DNA from: Botryococcus braunii
Taxonomy: Eukaryota > Chlorophyta > Trebouxiophyceae
Assembly (NCBI GenBank): GCA_002005505.1
Contig: KV908769.1
Location: 20,143 to 40,142, forward strand
Reading direction: 5' to 3'
DNA: 20,000 nucleotides
Part shown: piece by piece, positions 7,872-16,403 of the stretch
Numbering within the stretch: position 1 is the stretch's first letter
Layout of the letters: each line of letters starts with the position of its first letter
Translations under genes and position numbers: made by a program
Notes under the pieces: model-generated
What the model saw: only the letters and a program-made list of their open reading frames with translations
Told to the model about the DNA's origin: nothing
The model's database searches: none

Positions 7872-9516
7872 TCAGAGTGAGAGGAAATCAGGCAATACAG
7901 AGGAGAAACACACTGGTGTCAGATTTGGGAAAATCCATGTTCCCTCTAATTTGAGAGAAGCACAGATGTCTCCCCAGTGGGAATACGGGAAGGCAGCTAT
8001 GCAGGAGGAGCAGAATTCACTAGATACTCATGAGGTCATGGAGTTTGTGCCTAGACCTCCTGGACATAAGGTTATTCCAGTTCACTGGATATTTTCAGTG
8101 AAGATGGATGCTCATGGTAATGTGGTGAGATTCAAAGCCAGATTAGTTGCACATGGATGCAGACAAATCCCTGAAGTGGATGTGATGGAGGTTTTTGCTC
8201 CTACTAGTAGCTATGGAGCTAGGAGGGCACTGCTGGCTGTTGCAGCAAGAGAGGGCTTTGAAATTCATCAGGTGGACGTTAAGACCGCCTTTCTGAATGG
8301 TGCGCTTGAGGAGGAAGTATATGTAACTCAACCTCCTGGCTTTGAGAATGGTGATAAGAATATTGTGTGCCGGTTGAGAAAGGCATTGTATGGCCTGAAG
8401 CAGGCTCCACGTGCCTGGCACAAAACCCTGAATGACAAGCTAGAAGTCATGGGGTATGAGGTGTGCAAGAGTGATGCTGGAGTCTATGTGAGATGCTCTA
8501 CTGATCGAGGAAAATCATATGTGCTGATCTATGTAGATAATCTTCTGATAGTTTCCAAGGGTATGTCAGAAGTGGAGAGAGTGAAGGGACTCCTCAAGAA
8601 AGAGTTCACCATCCACGATCTTGGAGAAGTGAAAGATTTCTTGGGATGTCAAGTGATGAGAGATAGAGATAAAGGCCTAATCACCCTGAGTTGCATCGCT
8701 AAGGTTGATGCACTTGTGGAGAAATTTGGCTTGGATCTTGAGTCAGTGGGACCGGATACTCCCATGACAAACGATTTTGTAATGTCCCAAAGGCCTGCAC
8801 CGAGAGATGGGAGCGACAGCATTGGTGCTGGCAATCCACTACCTCTAGGTCACCGTTACTGTGAGTTAGTAGGGTCTCGTCTGTATATAGCCAACACCAC
8901 ACGTCCAGATATAGCTCAGGCAGTAGGTGTATTGTCTCGTTATCGCATATCTCCTACCACGGCACATTGGAATGAAGCTATCCGTGTGTTGAAGTATCTG
9001 AAAGGAACCCGAGACTTGGTTCTGACTCTCGGGGGGAAGGAGATAGAGCTAGAAGGCTATGTAGATGCCGACTATGGTGGTGATCAGGATCACCGCTTCT
9101 CTACCACTGGCTTTGTCCTCACTGTGTTTGGAGGAGCAGTGGTGTGGGGAAGTAAAAAGCAATCTGCTGTTGCCACCTCAACAATGGAGGCTGAATTCAT
9201 GGCGGCAAGTGCTGTTGTGAAGGAAGCAAATTGGCTGAGAGGTTTCCTTGAGGAAATTGGAGTGCTACCGTGGATAGTGAAGATCCATTGTGACAACCAA
9301 GGGTGTATTAATCACCTGAGGAATCCTGTGTACTCTAAACACGCAAAGCATATTGCAAATGGCTGTCACTTTGCCCGTGAAGCTAATGCAAAGGGGCAGG
9401 TTGAATTCAAGTACATTCAATCTGCTAGAAATGTGGCTGGCATTTTCACCAAACCACTAGTTAGACAAGTGTTTCAGGGACATCGTGACTCACTGGGACT
9501 AGCCAAGTTCCTGTGA
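7843..9516 (+). pseudogene. Copia pol, reverse transcriptase and RNase H
   Basis: An open stretch of 557 codons. RT motifs in order: HWIFSVKMDAHGNVVRFKARLVAHG (residues about 81-105), QVDVKTAFLNG with the first catalytic Asp at residue 145, LYGLKQAPRAW, and the active-site box YVDN at 230-233. Copia RTs normally have YVDD; here the second Asp is Asn (AAT at 8539-8541, one G-to-A step from GAT), which should abolish polymerisation. RNase H follows: VDADYGG (D408), STMEAEF (E449), HCDNQG (D484). The late motif reads VAGIFTKPL where relatives usually read ADIFTKPL. The start given is only the first possible start in this frame; natural translation would be from Gag-Pol. A purine tract and the 3' LTR follow the TGA. 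Confidence 0.88.
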
Positions 9517-9517
9517 G

Positions 9518-9534
9518 AAAAAGGCAAGGGGAAG
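9518..9534 (+). other. Copia polypurine tract
   Basis: AAAAAGGCAAGGGGAAG directly precedes the TGTTATG start of the 3' LTR. The same core, GGCAAGGGGAAG, precedes the family X LTRs, linking the two copia families. Confidence 0.8.
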
Positions 9535-9851
9535 TGTTATGTTAATTAGTATTTGTGCCTTTCCCTCAGAGGAGAAATAATGGCAAGTCTCCAGATGAAG
9601 ACAATACCAGTTAGGAAGGAGGGGCAGAACTCTGAGTTCTGCCAGGTAAGACATGCATTTGAACGGAGACAATCATAACACAAGTTACAGACACGTCTGC
9701 AGAAAGAAGGCCTATGGTGCGAGCACGGATAAGGAAGGCACTTGGTTGGAACTACAGTGGCACTCCGGGTGTCTATTAATCAGTTGCTAACCAGTCCTTG
9801 ATATGTCCTTGCCTACTTAACACCGCACAAGTAGAGTGGAATTCGTCTAAC
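9535..9851 (+). repeat. Copia 3' LTR, part 1 (before the chromovirus)
   Basis: Begins TGTTATGTTAATTAG right after the purine tract and is cut at 9851 by the chromovirus, whose CTAAC target duplication (9847-9851) belongs to this LTR. With 16404-16426 it makes a 340-bp LTR. From 9740 on it matches the 5' LTR-like segment. Confidence 0.85.
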
Positions 9852-10092
9852 TGTCACGGACCGATCGGCAAAGGTCCCAAACCCCGACTGCCACGAACCT
9901 TACATAATGGGGCTCCACCTCTCGCCCAAGGTCTCTATAACTCTAAACCCAAGCCTTTAGGTGACTACACTATCCTAGTAACTCTCTATCTTGTCCAATC
10001 TCTGCCCGCACAGCAGCACCACCGGGGCGCTACTGCACGTGTAACGCCGTTACGCGTCACGAGGTTCGCCCGATCGTTGAACCCCTGTTACA
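9852..10092 (-). repeat. Chromovirus 3' LTR
   Basis: 241 bp; on the minus strand it starts TGTAACAGGGG and follows the purine tract at 10093-10105. Its only difference from the 5' LTR is at 10041 (G here, C at 16347), giving CACGTG at 10036-10041. Confidence 0.95.
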
Positions 10093-10105
10093 TCCTCCCC
10101 CTCCT
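10093..10105 (-). other. Chromovirus polypurine tract
   Basis: The minus strand reads AGGAGGGGGAGGA immediately before the 3' LTR, as expected for the plus-strand primer of reverse transcription. Confidence 0.8.
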
Positions 10106-10608
10106 ATCTTGGACGTCCCGGCCAAGTAGGTAAGGAGACTAACCTAACCACCCAAGGCTTTAGGTTTTGGAGCTTTAGAGACCGAGAGTCGCTAGTCCGG
10201 CGTCCCCAGCCCCCGCCGGACCCCTTGTCCTGTCCAGTCCTTATAAGGATATGTAATTACATATCCAGTCCAGTCCGTGTATGTTCCTACATGTCCAGTC
10301 CTGTCCTTTACGCGAACCCGGGAACCGATACGACAACTAGTCCAGTCCTTTCCACTGGTCCTTTCCACATCACGATACATCAAGGTAAACACAAGTCGCG
10401 ACACTCTACACATGTGTCCTGTCCAGGGTGAGCGGTTAGCACCGCACGCACCCGAGAGGGGCCACGCCCCTCACTCTCGTCCGTTCCCATGTCCGTTCCA
10501 CTCCTAAGGTCTACCCATACTGGAGTACCCCCAAGGTGCACTTTGATTGTTACTTCCAGAGCTTCCCACAAAAGGAGCACCAAGGGGCCGACCCGACCTG
10601 CCAGGGCG
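10106..10608 (-). other. Chromovirus 3' untranslated region with short repeats and a palindrome
   Basis: About 500 bases between the Pol stop and the purine tract with no recognisable coding. Between 10228 and 10350 the pieces GTCCAGTCC, CCAGTCC and CCTGTCC recur on the + strand several times. Within them sits a perfect 20-bp palindrome at 10247-10266 (GGATATGTAATTACATATCC). These could be RNA structure or packaging elements; no function can be assigned. Confidence 0.6.
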
Positions 10609-13600
10609 TCAAGCACGCCTAGCACGCTTGCGTTGAGATGTAGCTTCCGTTCCTGTCCGTTTAGCTTCCGACCCACGCCCCGTGGTTAGACTCCAGTACT
10701 GCTGTACCGCCTCTCGAGAATGCACTAAGTTTTCCTCGGGTTCCCAGGTATTATGGATGCTCTCATAGCCGGACCACTTAATAAGATACTCGCGCACTAC
10801 TTTCTTGCCCCTAAGTTTCCGCTCTCTATGAGCAAGCACTGCCTCCACCTCATATTCTAGCTCACCATCTATGGTTTCAGGAGGAGGTGGGGGTTGCACG
10901 CTTCCGTCAGTTTTATAAGGTTTGAGAAGGGAAACATGGAATACGTCGTGCATGCGCATATGCGTAGGTAGCAGCAACTTGTATGCTACCGGGGAAATAA
11001 CCCGGGTGACCGGAAAGGGGCCAATGTACCTTGGCAACAATTTCTTAGTCCTGGAATGTTTGAACTTAATATTCTTTGACGAAAGCAGGACTTGTTGACC
11101 TACTTCAAAGCTTGGTAGGTCCCGCCGCCTTTTATCGGCGTACGCCTTCTGTCTTTCTTGGGCTGCCTTAAGGCAAGTCCTGGCCCGTTCTAAGTCCCAC
11201 CGCATACGTCTGACAAACTCAGCCGCAGCTGGAACATATTCTTGCTCGATACCACGACCAAGAACAGGTGCATCATAGATTTCTTGAAAAGGGATCACAG
11301 GGTCCTGCCCAAAAGTTAAGCGAAACGGAGTAGTATTGATAGATTGATTGTAAGTATTATTATATGCGAACTCGGCCTCACACAAATGCTTATCCCAATC
11401 AGTCTGTCTCCCCTCCACATAATGCCGAAGGTAATCTTCCAAGATTCTGTTGATGCGTTCAGTCTGGCCGTCGCTCTGGGGGTGGAAAGCAGTAGACAAG
11501 GCGGACCGGCACCCCGTGAGCCTAAACAACTCCTGACAGAACTTGCCCACCCAACGTGGGTCTCTATCTGAAACTATCTCACGGGGAAAGCCATGTAAAG
11601 TGAAGACACGCGTGCGCAATAGTTGGGCAATGTCAGCGGCGTCGGCCTCCTGTGACGTCGGCGCAAAATGGGCAAATTTAGATAATCTATCAACCCCAAC
11701 CCAAATTGCATTGTACCCACATTTGGTCTTAGGTAATCCCGTGATGAGATCCATGGACATGGACTCCCATTTTCGAGAAGGGATTTCTAAGGGGTGTAAC
11801 AACCCTACAGGTAAGCCTGAAAAAGGTTTTACTCTTTGGCACGAGTCGCAATGCGCTACATAGTCGGTTACATCTGCATTTACCCCTGGCCACCACCAAG
11901 ATCTAGCGACCAGCTCGATTGTCCTGTCCCGCCCTTGATGACCCACTATTGGGGGTCCATGAAGATTTTCAAGTATTTCCCTACGGAGGTTCCTTTCCGC
12001 CCCGTCCACTGAAACGTAATGCGAGGGCACATACAAACGCGAGTTTTTATACCAGAACCCGTTCCGGTGGGCCAATTTCCGACGGTTTTGTTTACGCGAG
12101 AGCCATCCATCAACTAAATAAGCATCCTTTAGAACCCGCACCCATGCTTCCATTCCTTCCAGTTGCGAGGGTAGGGAGTGAGAGTCTGCAGCCTCCCCTG
12201 CCCCCATCAAATCCGCTTCGACAAGGAGAGAGTGCTCCCCCAGATGTCCACCCGACACGTTGGCCACGGCCAGATTAGGACATCTTGAAAGTGGGTATGC
12301 TGGGTTGCCAACCCCAGGTGACCATTCCCACTTAATGTCAAATTGTTGCAGATATTCGGCCCACCGCGCCCTTCTGGGTGAAAGGAGAGATTGGGTTTGT
12401 AAAAAGCTGTTAGCGTTATGGTCAGTGACAACAACAAATGAGGTGCCTAGGACATAGCAGCGCCACTCTTTCAAAGCATATAAGACTCCTAAAAGTTCTT
12501 TTTCAGTTGTGCTATATCGCGTCTCAGCTGAATTGAATTTTTTACTGAAATAAGCGACCGGCTTTTGGTCTTGTAATAAAACTGCACCAACTCCTATGTC
12601 ACTAGCATCGGTAACGACACGGTACGGCTTTTGTGGATTTGGCAATACCAAGGTGGGAGCATTGACTAAGGCATTCTTGAGACTATCAAAAGAATGTTGC
12701 TCGGGGTTGCCCCAAATCCATGGAGTCTTGCCAGTTAGATGGGTAAGTGGGGCAGCTATCGTACTATAGTTTTTGACAAACTTGCGGAAGTAGTTGGCTA
12801 GCCCCAGAAATTGCCGTACGTGCGTCGCCGTAGTGGGAGTTGGCCAGTCCTTGATAGCTTTAACTTTAGCCGGATCCACTTTCAGCCCGTCCCGTCCAAC
12901 AACATGTCCCAAGTAACACAACTCTGACGTTAGGAAGTCACATTTGGATAACTTAGCATACAGTTTCTGTTCCCGGAGCCGCTCGAGCACACGTGCCAAA
13001 TGTTGGTAATGATCCTCTAAGGATTGACTGTGGATTAACAAGTCATCTAGATAAATAACGACGAAGCCTTCACGAATAAAGTCGTGAAATATTGAATTCA
13101 TCAACCTTTGAAAAGTTGACGGAGCATTCGTTAGCCCAAAGGGCATAACCAAAAACTCATAGGACCCAAAAGGTGTCCTAAATGCTGTTTTGGGTACATC
13201 CGCCTCATGCAGTCGTACTTGGTGGTAACCCGACAACAGGTCAAACGAACTGAAATATTGTGAGCCTTGTAGTTTATCTAGCAAATCGTCAATTTTTGGT
13301 AATGGATATTTGTCTTTCCTTGTGAGATTATTGACCGCTCGATAGTCGATGACCATACAGAAAGAACCATCCTTTTTTCTAACAAACAGAATTGGGCTGC
13401 CATAAGGAGAGGAACTAGGCCTAATGAACCCTTGGGTTAAGAGTTCTTCGACGTGCCGACTACATTCTTTGACTTCAGGTTCAGCAAGCCTATAGGTGGG
13501 TCGGCACGGGGGTACATGGCCTGGTTCCATTGGTATAGTGTGAGCTACCCCCCTATCTGGTGGCAACTCTGGCAGCTTATCTGGGAAAACATCTAGAAAC

Positions 13601-14691
13601 TGCAACAGAAGTTCTCGCAGCTCCTTTGGTTTGCCAGTCATACTACCAATTGCATCCCGAGAGTTTAGGTTAAGGGCGGTGGATTCATCTGTATCCCATG
13701 GGGGAGGTTCTTCTTTCATGGTAGCCGAGGCCACCTTCCCCAATACAATCTCCTCCCATGACTGGTCCCTTCCATTCCCCATTGTCCCCTCCTTTGTCTC
13801 CTCTCGCACGACTCCCCAAAACATTTGAGCACCCTTCCGTAAAGCCCTGTTTGCACTTATTGCTGAAATAATCTTAGTATGATTTATTGGGCTTGTCTCG
13901 GGCACAATCGCATTATTTCGGAGAGTTATGTAGTGAGGGAAGTGTGCCGGCTTCAAATGCAAGGCATTTTGCGCGTAGTCTATGAATGCGCCCCGGTCTT
14001 TCAAGAAATCATTTCCTAAAATGACATCTATACCATCCAAGAGCCTGTCACAGACAATGAATTTCCTTTGTTCAACGTAAGTTCTTGACAAATGCAACCT
14101 TAAAGAAACAGTGCCGGCAGAGGTCATTGTTTGGCCATCTGCCAATTGGACAGACACCGGAGTGTTCACCGGCCGAAGGCCTAAAGTGTTCACAAAAGAC
14201 CTGCGCACAAATGTGTGGGTTGCCCCGGCATCTACCAGAGCGACTCCACTGACCCCCCCACACCTGATATTGAAGATGAAGGCAAGGTCTGGATGTGCTA
14301 GTGCCTGACAAAATGATATGCAATGTTGGGGAGGTGCATAGTAAACGACATAGGAATAGGGAATATTCCTCTCTTTTTTCCCTTGCAGGAGCACACGCAT
14401 GCCCTTCAAAAAGGGAAAAAGGGTCGCACTTTTGGCAACTTTTGCCCCTAAGACAAAGCAAGCATGCATTTGAGGTGTCCCAAGTTGGTCTTGCCGAAAG
14501 CGTGATAATGTTTGTTCAACTTCCCCCCGTTTAACAACAACAAACTGTGGTAAGTGTGTACCATCGGGCTGAATTTCCAAAGAAGTGCTACAAGAAAATA
14601 AACAATCTAAAAGTTGTCCCGCTTGCTGTTTTAAAGAAGAATAAAAATTAGGATAAGGAGAAAATGTGGTGAGGTATTGTTCCATGATCAT
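10609..14691 (-). CDS. Chromovirus Pol polyprotein
   Basis: One open frame of 1360 residues. Protease: LVDAGATHTF (Asp154; DAG replaces the usual DSG/DTG) and DVILGNDFL. RT: residues about 380-600 with VIDYRAVN, SFDLLSGYHQ and active site YLDD at 547-550. RNase H: TDASDIG (D695), TEKELLG and VVTDHNA (D757); the last motif reads GNPAYPLSR where relatives have ADALSR, so the fourth Asp is Tyr at about 798. Integrase: H911, H918, C948, C951 zinc site, then D981, D1042, E1078 (35 residues between the last two). Chromodomain at about 1279-1330 with cage aromatics Y1280, W1306 and W1316; such domains can bind methylated histone tails and guide integration. The start ATG overlaps the Gag stop as ATGA, and a TAG lies two codons upstream in the Pol frame, so initiation by re-start after Gag is likely. 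Confidence 0.93.
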   Translation of the reverse strand: MIMEQYLTTFSPYPNFYSSLKQQAGQLLDCLFSCSTSLEIQPDGTHLPQFVVVKRGEVEQTLSRFRQDQLGTPQMHACFVLGAKVAKSATLFPFLKGMRVLLQGKKERNIPYSYVVYYAPPQHCISFCQALAHPDLAFIFNIRCGGVSGVALVDAGATHTFVRRSFVNTLGLRPVNTPVSVQLADGQTMTSAGTVSLRLHLSRTYVEQRKFIVCDRLLDGIDVILGNDFLKDRGAFIDYAQNALHLKPAHFPHYITLRNNAIVPETSPINHTKIISAISANRALRKGAQMFWGVVREETKEGTMGNGRDQSWEEIVLGKVASATMKEEPPPWDTDESTALNLNSRDAIGSMTGKPKELRELLLQFLDVFPDKLPELPPDRGVAHTIPMEPGHVPPCRPTYRLAEPEVKECSRHVEELLTQGFIRPSSSPYGSPILFVRKKDGSFCMVIDYRAVNNLTRKDKYPLPKIDDLLDKLQGSQYFSSFDLLSGYHQVRLHEADVPKTAFRTPFGSYEFLVMPFGLTNAPSTFQRLMNSIFHDFIREGFVVIYLDDLLIHSQSLEDHYQHLARVLERLREQKLYAKLSKCDFLTSELCYLGHVVGRDGLKVDPAKVKAIKDWPTPTTATHVRQFLGLANYFRKFVKNYSTIAAPLTHLTGKTPWIWGNPEQHSFDSLKNALVNAPTLVLPNPQKPYRVVTDASDIGVGAVLLQDQKPVAYFSKKFNSAETRYSTTEKELLGVLYALKEWRCYVLGTSFVVVTDHNANSFLQTQSLLSPRRARWAEYLQQFDIKWEWSPGVGNPAYPLSRCPNLAVANVSGGHLGEHSLLVEADLMGAGEAADSHSLPSQLEGMEAWVRVLKDAYLVDGWLSRKQNRRKLAHRNGFWYKNSRLYVPSHYVSVDGAERNLRREILENLHGPPIVGHQGRDRTIELVARSWWWPGVNADVTDYVAHCDSCQRVKPFSGLPVGLLHPLEIPSRKWESMSMDLITGLPKTKCGYNAIWVGVDRLSKFAHFAPTSQEADAADIAQLLRTRVFTLHGFPREIVSDRDPRWVGKFCQELFRLTGCRSALSTAFHPQSDGQTERINRILEDYLRHYVEGRQTDWDKHLCEAEFAYNNTYNQSINTTPFRLTFGQDPVIPFQEIYDAPVLGRGIEQEYVPAAAEFVRRMRWDLERARTCLKAAQERQKAYADKRRRDLPSFEVGQQVLLSSKNIKFKHSRTKKLLPRYIGPFPVTRVISPVAYKLLLPTHMRMHDVFHVSLLKPYKTDGSVQPPPPPETIDGELEYEVEAVLAHRERKLRGKKVVREYLIKWSGYESIHNTWEPEENLVHSREAVQQYWSLTTGRGSEAKRTGTEATSQRKRARRA

Positions 14692-15065
14692 GTTCTAGCC
14701 CGTCCCCGCCCTCTTCCGTAGCCCCGTCCTCGTCCCCGGCCCCGTCCGCGCCCACGCCCAGTCCTACCACCGGGTCCAGTCCCGCCCGTTCCCACCCCAC
14801 CATATGCTTGGCCCCTATTCACCATCTCTGCAAACTGTGCAGGGATGACAGGAAGTGGAACTCCCCGAGCCCGCCGGTCCCTCACAATCTGTTGAGCAAT
14901 GTGCAACTGAAAAGCAGTGAGGGGGATCTCAGGGTGTTCAGCCATTTGTTTGAAAGGGCACACCCACGCCTCATGACCCATGCTCTGACACGAGAAACAC
15001 TGCCTTTCGGGGTTGAACCCGCATTGAGGGTGGTGCGGCGATCTACCCGCATTGAGGGTGGTACC
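14688..15065 (-). pseudogene. Chromovirus Gag C-terminal part (zinc knuckle and Arg/Gly tail), out of frame
   Basis: This frame is open from 15065 (after a TAA at 15068-15066) down to TGA at 14690-14688. It encodes a CCHC zinc knuckle, CFSCQSMGHEAWVC (14999-14958), and further on RDRRARGVPLPVIPAQFAEM. It ends with an Arg/Gly-rich tail (repeated GRGRG). These are normal C-terminal features of a nucleic-acid-binding Gag. The preceding Gag frame runs into it one base out of register near a 28-bp tandem duplication. It is therefore the displaced end of Gag, not a separate gene. Its stop overlaps the Pol start. Confidence 0.8.
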
Positions 15066-15952
15066 TTATCCCTACGGGGATACAGGGAAGGCCCACCTGC
15101 CATGGAGGCTAATGGACCTGCTTGAGGGTAGACTGGGGCCATGGCCATGGGAGCCGCAGCATACGTTGGGGCTTGTTGAAAACCATAGCCATAGTTGTAT
15201 CCTGTCCATGTCCCGTCCGGGGTGGCTGTGGGGTAGGCATATTCGACGGCAGTGGTGGCTGCCACACTAGGGCCCCCAAGACGTTGTCTTTTCCCCTGCG
15301 CCGTGCCTCCCACGGCAGCATCATACTTTGTTAGTGCACTGATCAATGCATCTATGTCTTGGTAAGGAGCCCCAGTGGTGGGGTCAAGGACAGCCACCTT
15401 TTTTAAGTCGTCGCGCAACCCCTTTCTAAAGCGATGAATTTTCTCCCCCCCAGACAGCTCTCCCCCCACTTCCACCTCTGCAAGCAGTGTTGTGAACCTT
15501 TCGACATAACGTTCTAGGGTATCAGAACCCTGAAAAACCCCATCCAACTTGTCCCTTGCCTTGGTGATTTTATCACTATTGTCATAGACACTGCCCAGAA
15601 GTTGTCCAAAGATTTCAAGATTCAGGGCTGTACCTGGGTTTGTGTCAAGGTAATTGGCTTTTTTAGCCAGCCATACCTTTTTCACGGACTTCCCCAGGCA
15701 CCGCACCGCGTAATCCACTCGCTTGTCAAGTGGGAGATTAGTAAGCACACAATACGAACGCACATCCTCTAAAACTTGCTCCAAATCATCCTTTCGGCCC
15801 TCAAATTTGTCAGGCATATGCGTACGAATTACGGGAGTGGGTCGTGCCTCTTGTTCCGCACGGAGTTCGTCGATCTGAGTTTGGAGCGCGTCTTCCCGCT
15901 CTCGGGACTCATCCAGCTGCGCACGTAAATCATCACGTTCTCTCCGGGCCAT
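14882..15952 (-). CDS. Chromovirus Gag, main part (ends in a shifted frame)
   Basis: The N-terminus is a charged coiled-coil-like stretch (residues 1-35, ERDDLRAQLDESREREDALQ). A capsid-type region typical of gypsy Gag follows: MPDKFEGRKDDLEQVLEDV, then YLDTN, DKLDGVFQGSDTLERYVERF and KIHRFRKGLRDDLKK. A Tyr/Pro/Ala-rich linker comes next (about 235-290). From about residue 300 the frame is no longer meaningful, because the zinc knuckle is encoded one base out of register. The Met at 15952 is only the first ATG in the frame. Upstream codons to about 16075 remain open and protein-like (EEEFAAWELDLARRRREVSQ), so the true Gag probably starts 41 codons earlier, where an ATA stands (16075-16073). 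Confidence 0.8.
   Translation of the reverse strand: MARRERDDLRAQLDESREREDALQTQIDELRAEQEARPTPVIRTHMPDKFEGRKDDLEQVLEDVRSYCVLTNLPLDKRVDYAVRCLGKSVKKVWLAKKANYLDTNPGTALNLEIFGQLLGSVYDNSDKITKARDKLDGVFQGSDTLERYVERFTTLLAEVEVGGELSGGEKIHRFRKGLRDDLKKVAVLDPTTGAPYQDIDALISALTKYDAAVGGTAQGKRQRLGGPSVAATTAVEYAYPTATPDGTWTGYNYGYGFQQAPTYAAAPMAMAPVYPQAGPLASMAGGPSLYPRRDKVPPSMRVDRRTTLNAGSTPKGSVSRVRAWVMRRGCALSNKWLNTLRSPSLLFSCTLLNRL
15016..15062 (-). repeat. 28-bp tandem duplication in the chromovirus gag
   Basis: CCCGCATTGAGGGTGGT occurs at 15018 and again at 15046 on the + strand, 28 bases apart. 28 is not a multiple of three. It lies at the point where the Gag frame is lost before the zinc knuckle. Confidence 0.75.
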
Positions 15953-16138
15953 TTCTGAAGTTATTGAGGCATCAGATTGTACGGAACGAGAGGGATCGTC
16001 GAGTTGGGGGCCCTGTGAGACTTCACGACGTCTCCTCGCTAAATCTAACTCCCAAGCGGCAAATTCCTCTTCTATTAAATTACATAAATAAATAAATATA
16101 CCTATCTAGACCCAGTCGGATCACGAAAGGGGCCTAAT

Positions 16139-16156
16139 CCCCTCTCGCCGATACCA
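16139..16156 (-). other. Chromovirus primer-binding-site candidate
   Basis: One base after the end of the 5' LTR the minus strand reads TGGTATCGGCGAGAGGGG. The TGG matches a tRNA CCA end, and TGGTATC resembles the common initiator-Met PBS, but the remainder differs. I cannot name the tRNA. Confidence 0.6.
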
Positions 16157-16157
16157 T

Positions 16158-16398
16158 TGTCACGGACCGATCGGCAAAGGTCCCAAACCCCGACTGCCAC
16201 GAACCTTACATAATGGGGCTCCACCTCTCGCCCAAGGTCTCTATAACTCTAAACCCAAGCCTTTAGGTGACTACACTATCCTAGTAACTCTCTATCTTGT
16301 CCAATCTCTGCCCGCACAGCAGCACCACCGGGGCGCTACTGCACGTCTAACGCCGTTACGCGTCACGAGGTTCGCCCGATCGTTGAACCCCTGTTACA
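16158..16398 (-). repeat. Chromovirus 5' LTR
   Basis: 241 bp, same as 9852-10092 except for C at 16347. As the LTR upstream of gag in element orientation, it should carry the promoter. Its right edge abuts the CTAAC duplication at 16399-16403. Confidence 0.95.
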
Positions 16399-16403
16399 CT
16401 AAC

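Larger units (their letters stand above)
9852..16398 (-). mobile_element. Ty3/gypsy chromovirus, 6547 bp, nearly complete
   Basis: Two 241-bp LTRs (9852-10092 and 16158-16398) with TGTCAC...GTTACA ends on the + strand differ at a single base. They are flanked by the 5-bp target duplication CTAAC (9847-9851 and 16399-16403). Coding is on the minus strand: gag, then pol with protease, RT, RNase H, integrase and a C-terminal chromodomain. That order and the chromodomain define a chromovirus. Removing the element and one CTAAC restores a sequence matching the copia 5' LTR end, which proves the insertion point. The single LTR difference implies recent insertion, although Gag is frameshifted. Confidence 0.96.

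Noticed and set aside
10228..10350. CRISPR-like array of CCAGTCC repeats
   Set aside because: Repeats are 7-9 bases, irregularly spaced and inside a eukaryotic retrotransposon; no cas genes.
15844..16095. 83-codon + strand frame over the chromovirus gag start
   Set aside because: Antisense to the well-supported Gag N-terminal coiled-coil coding; no family similarity.
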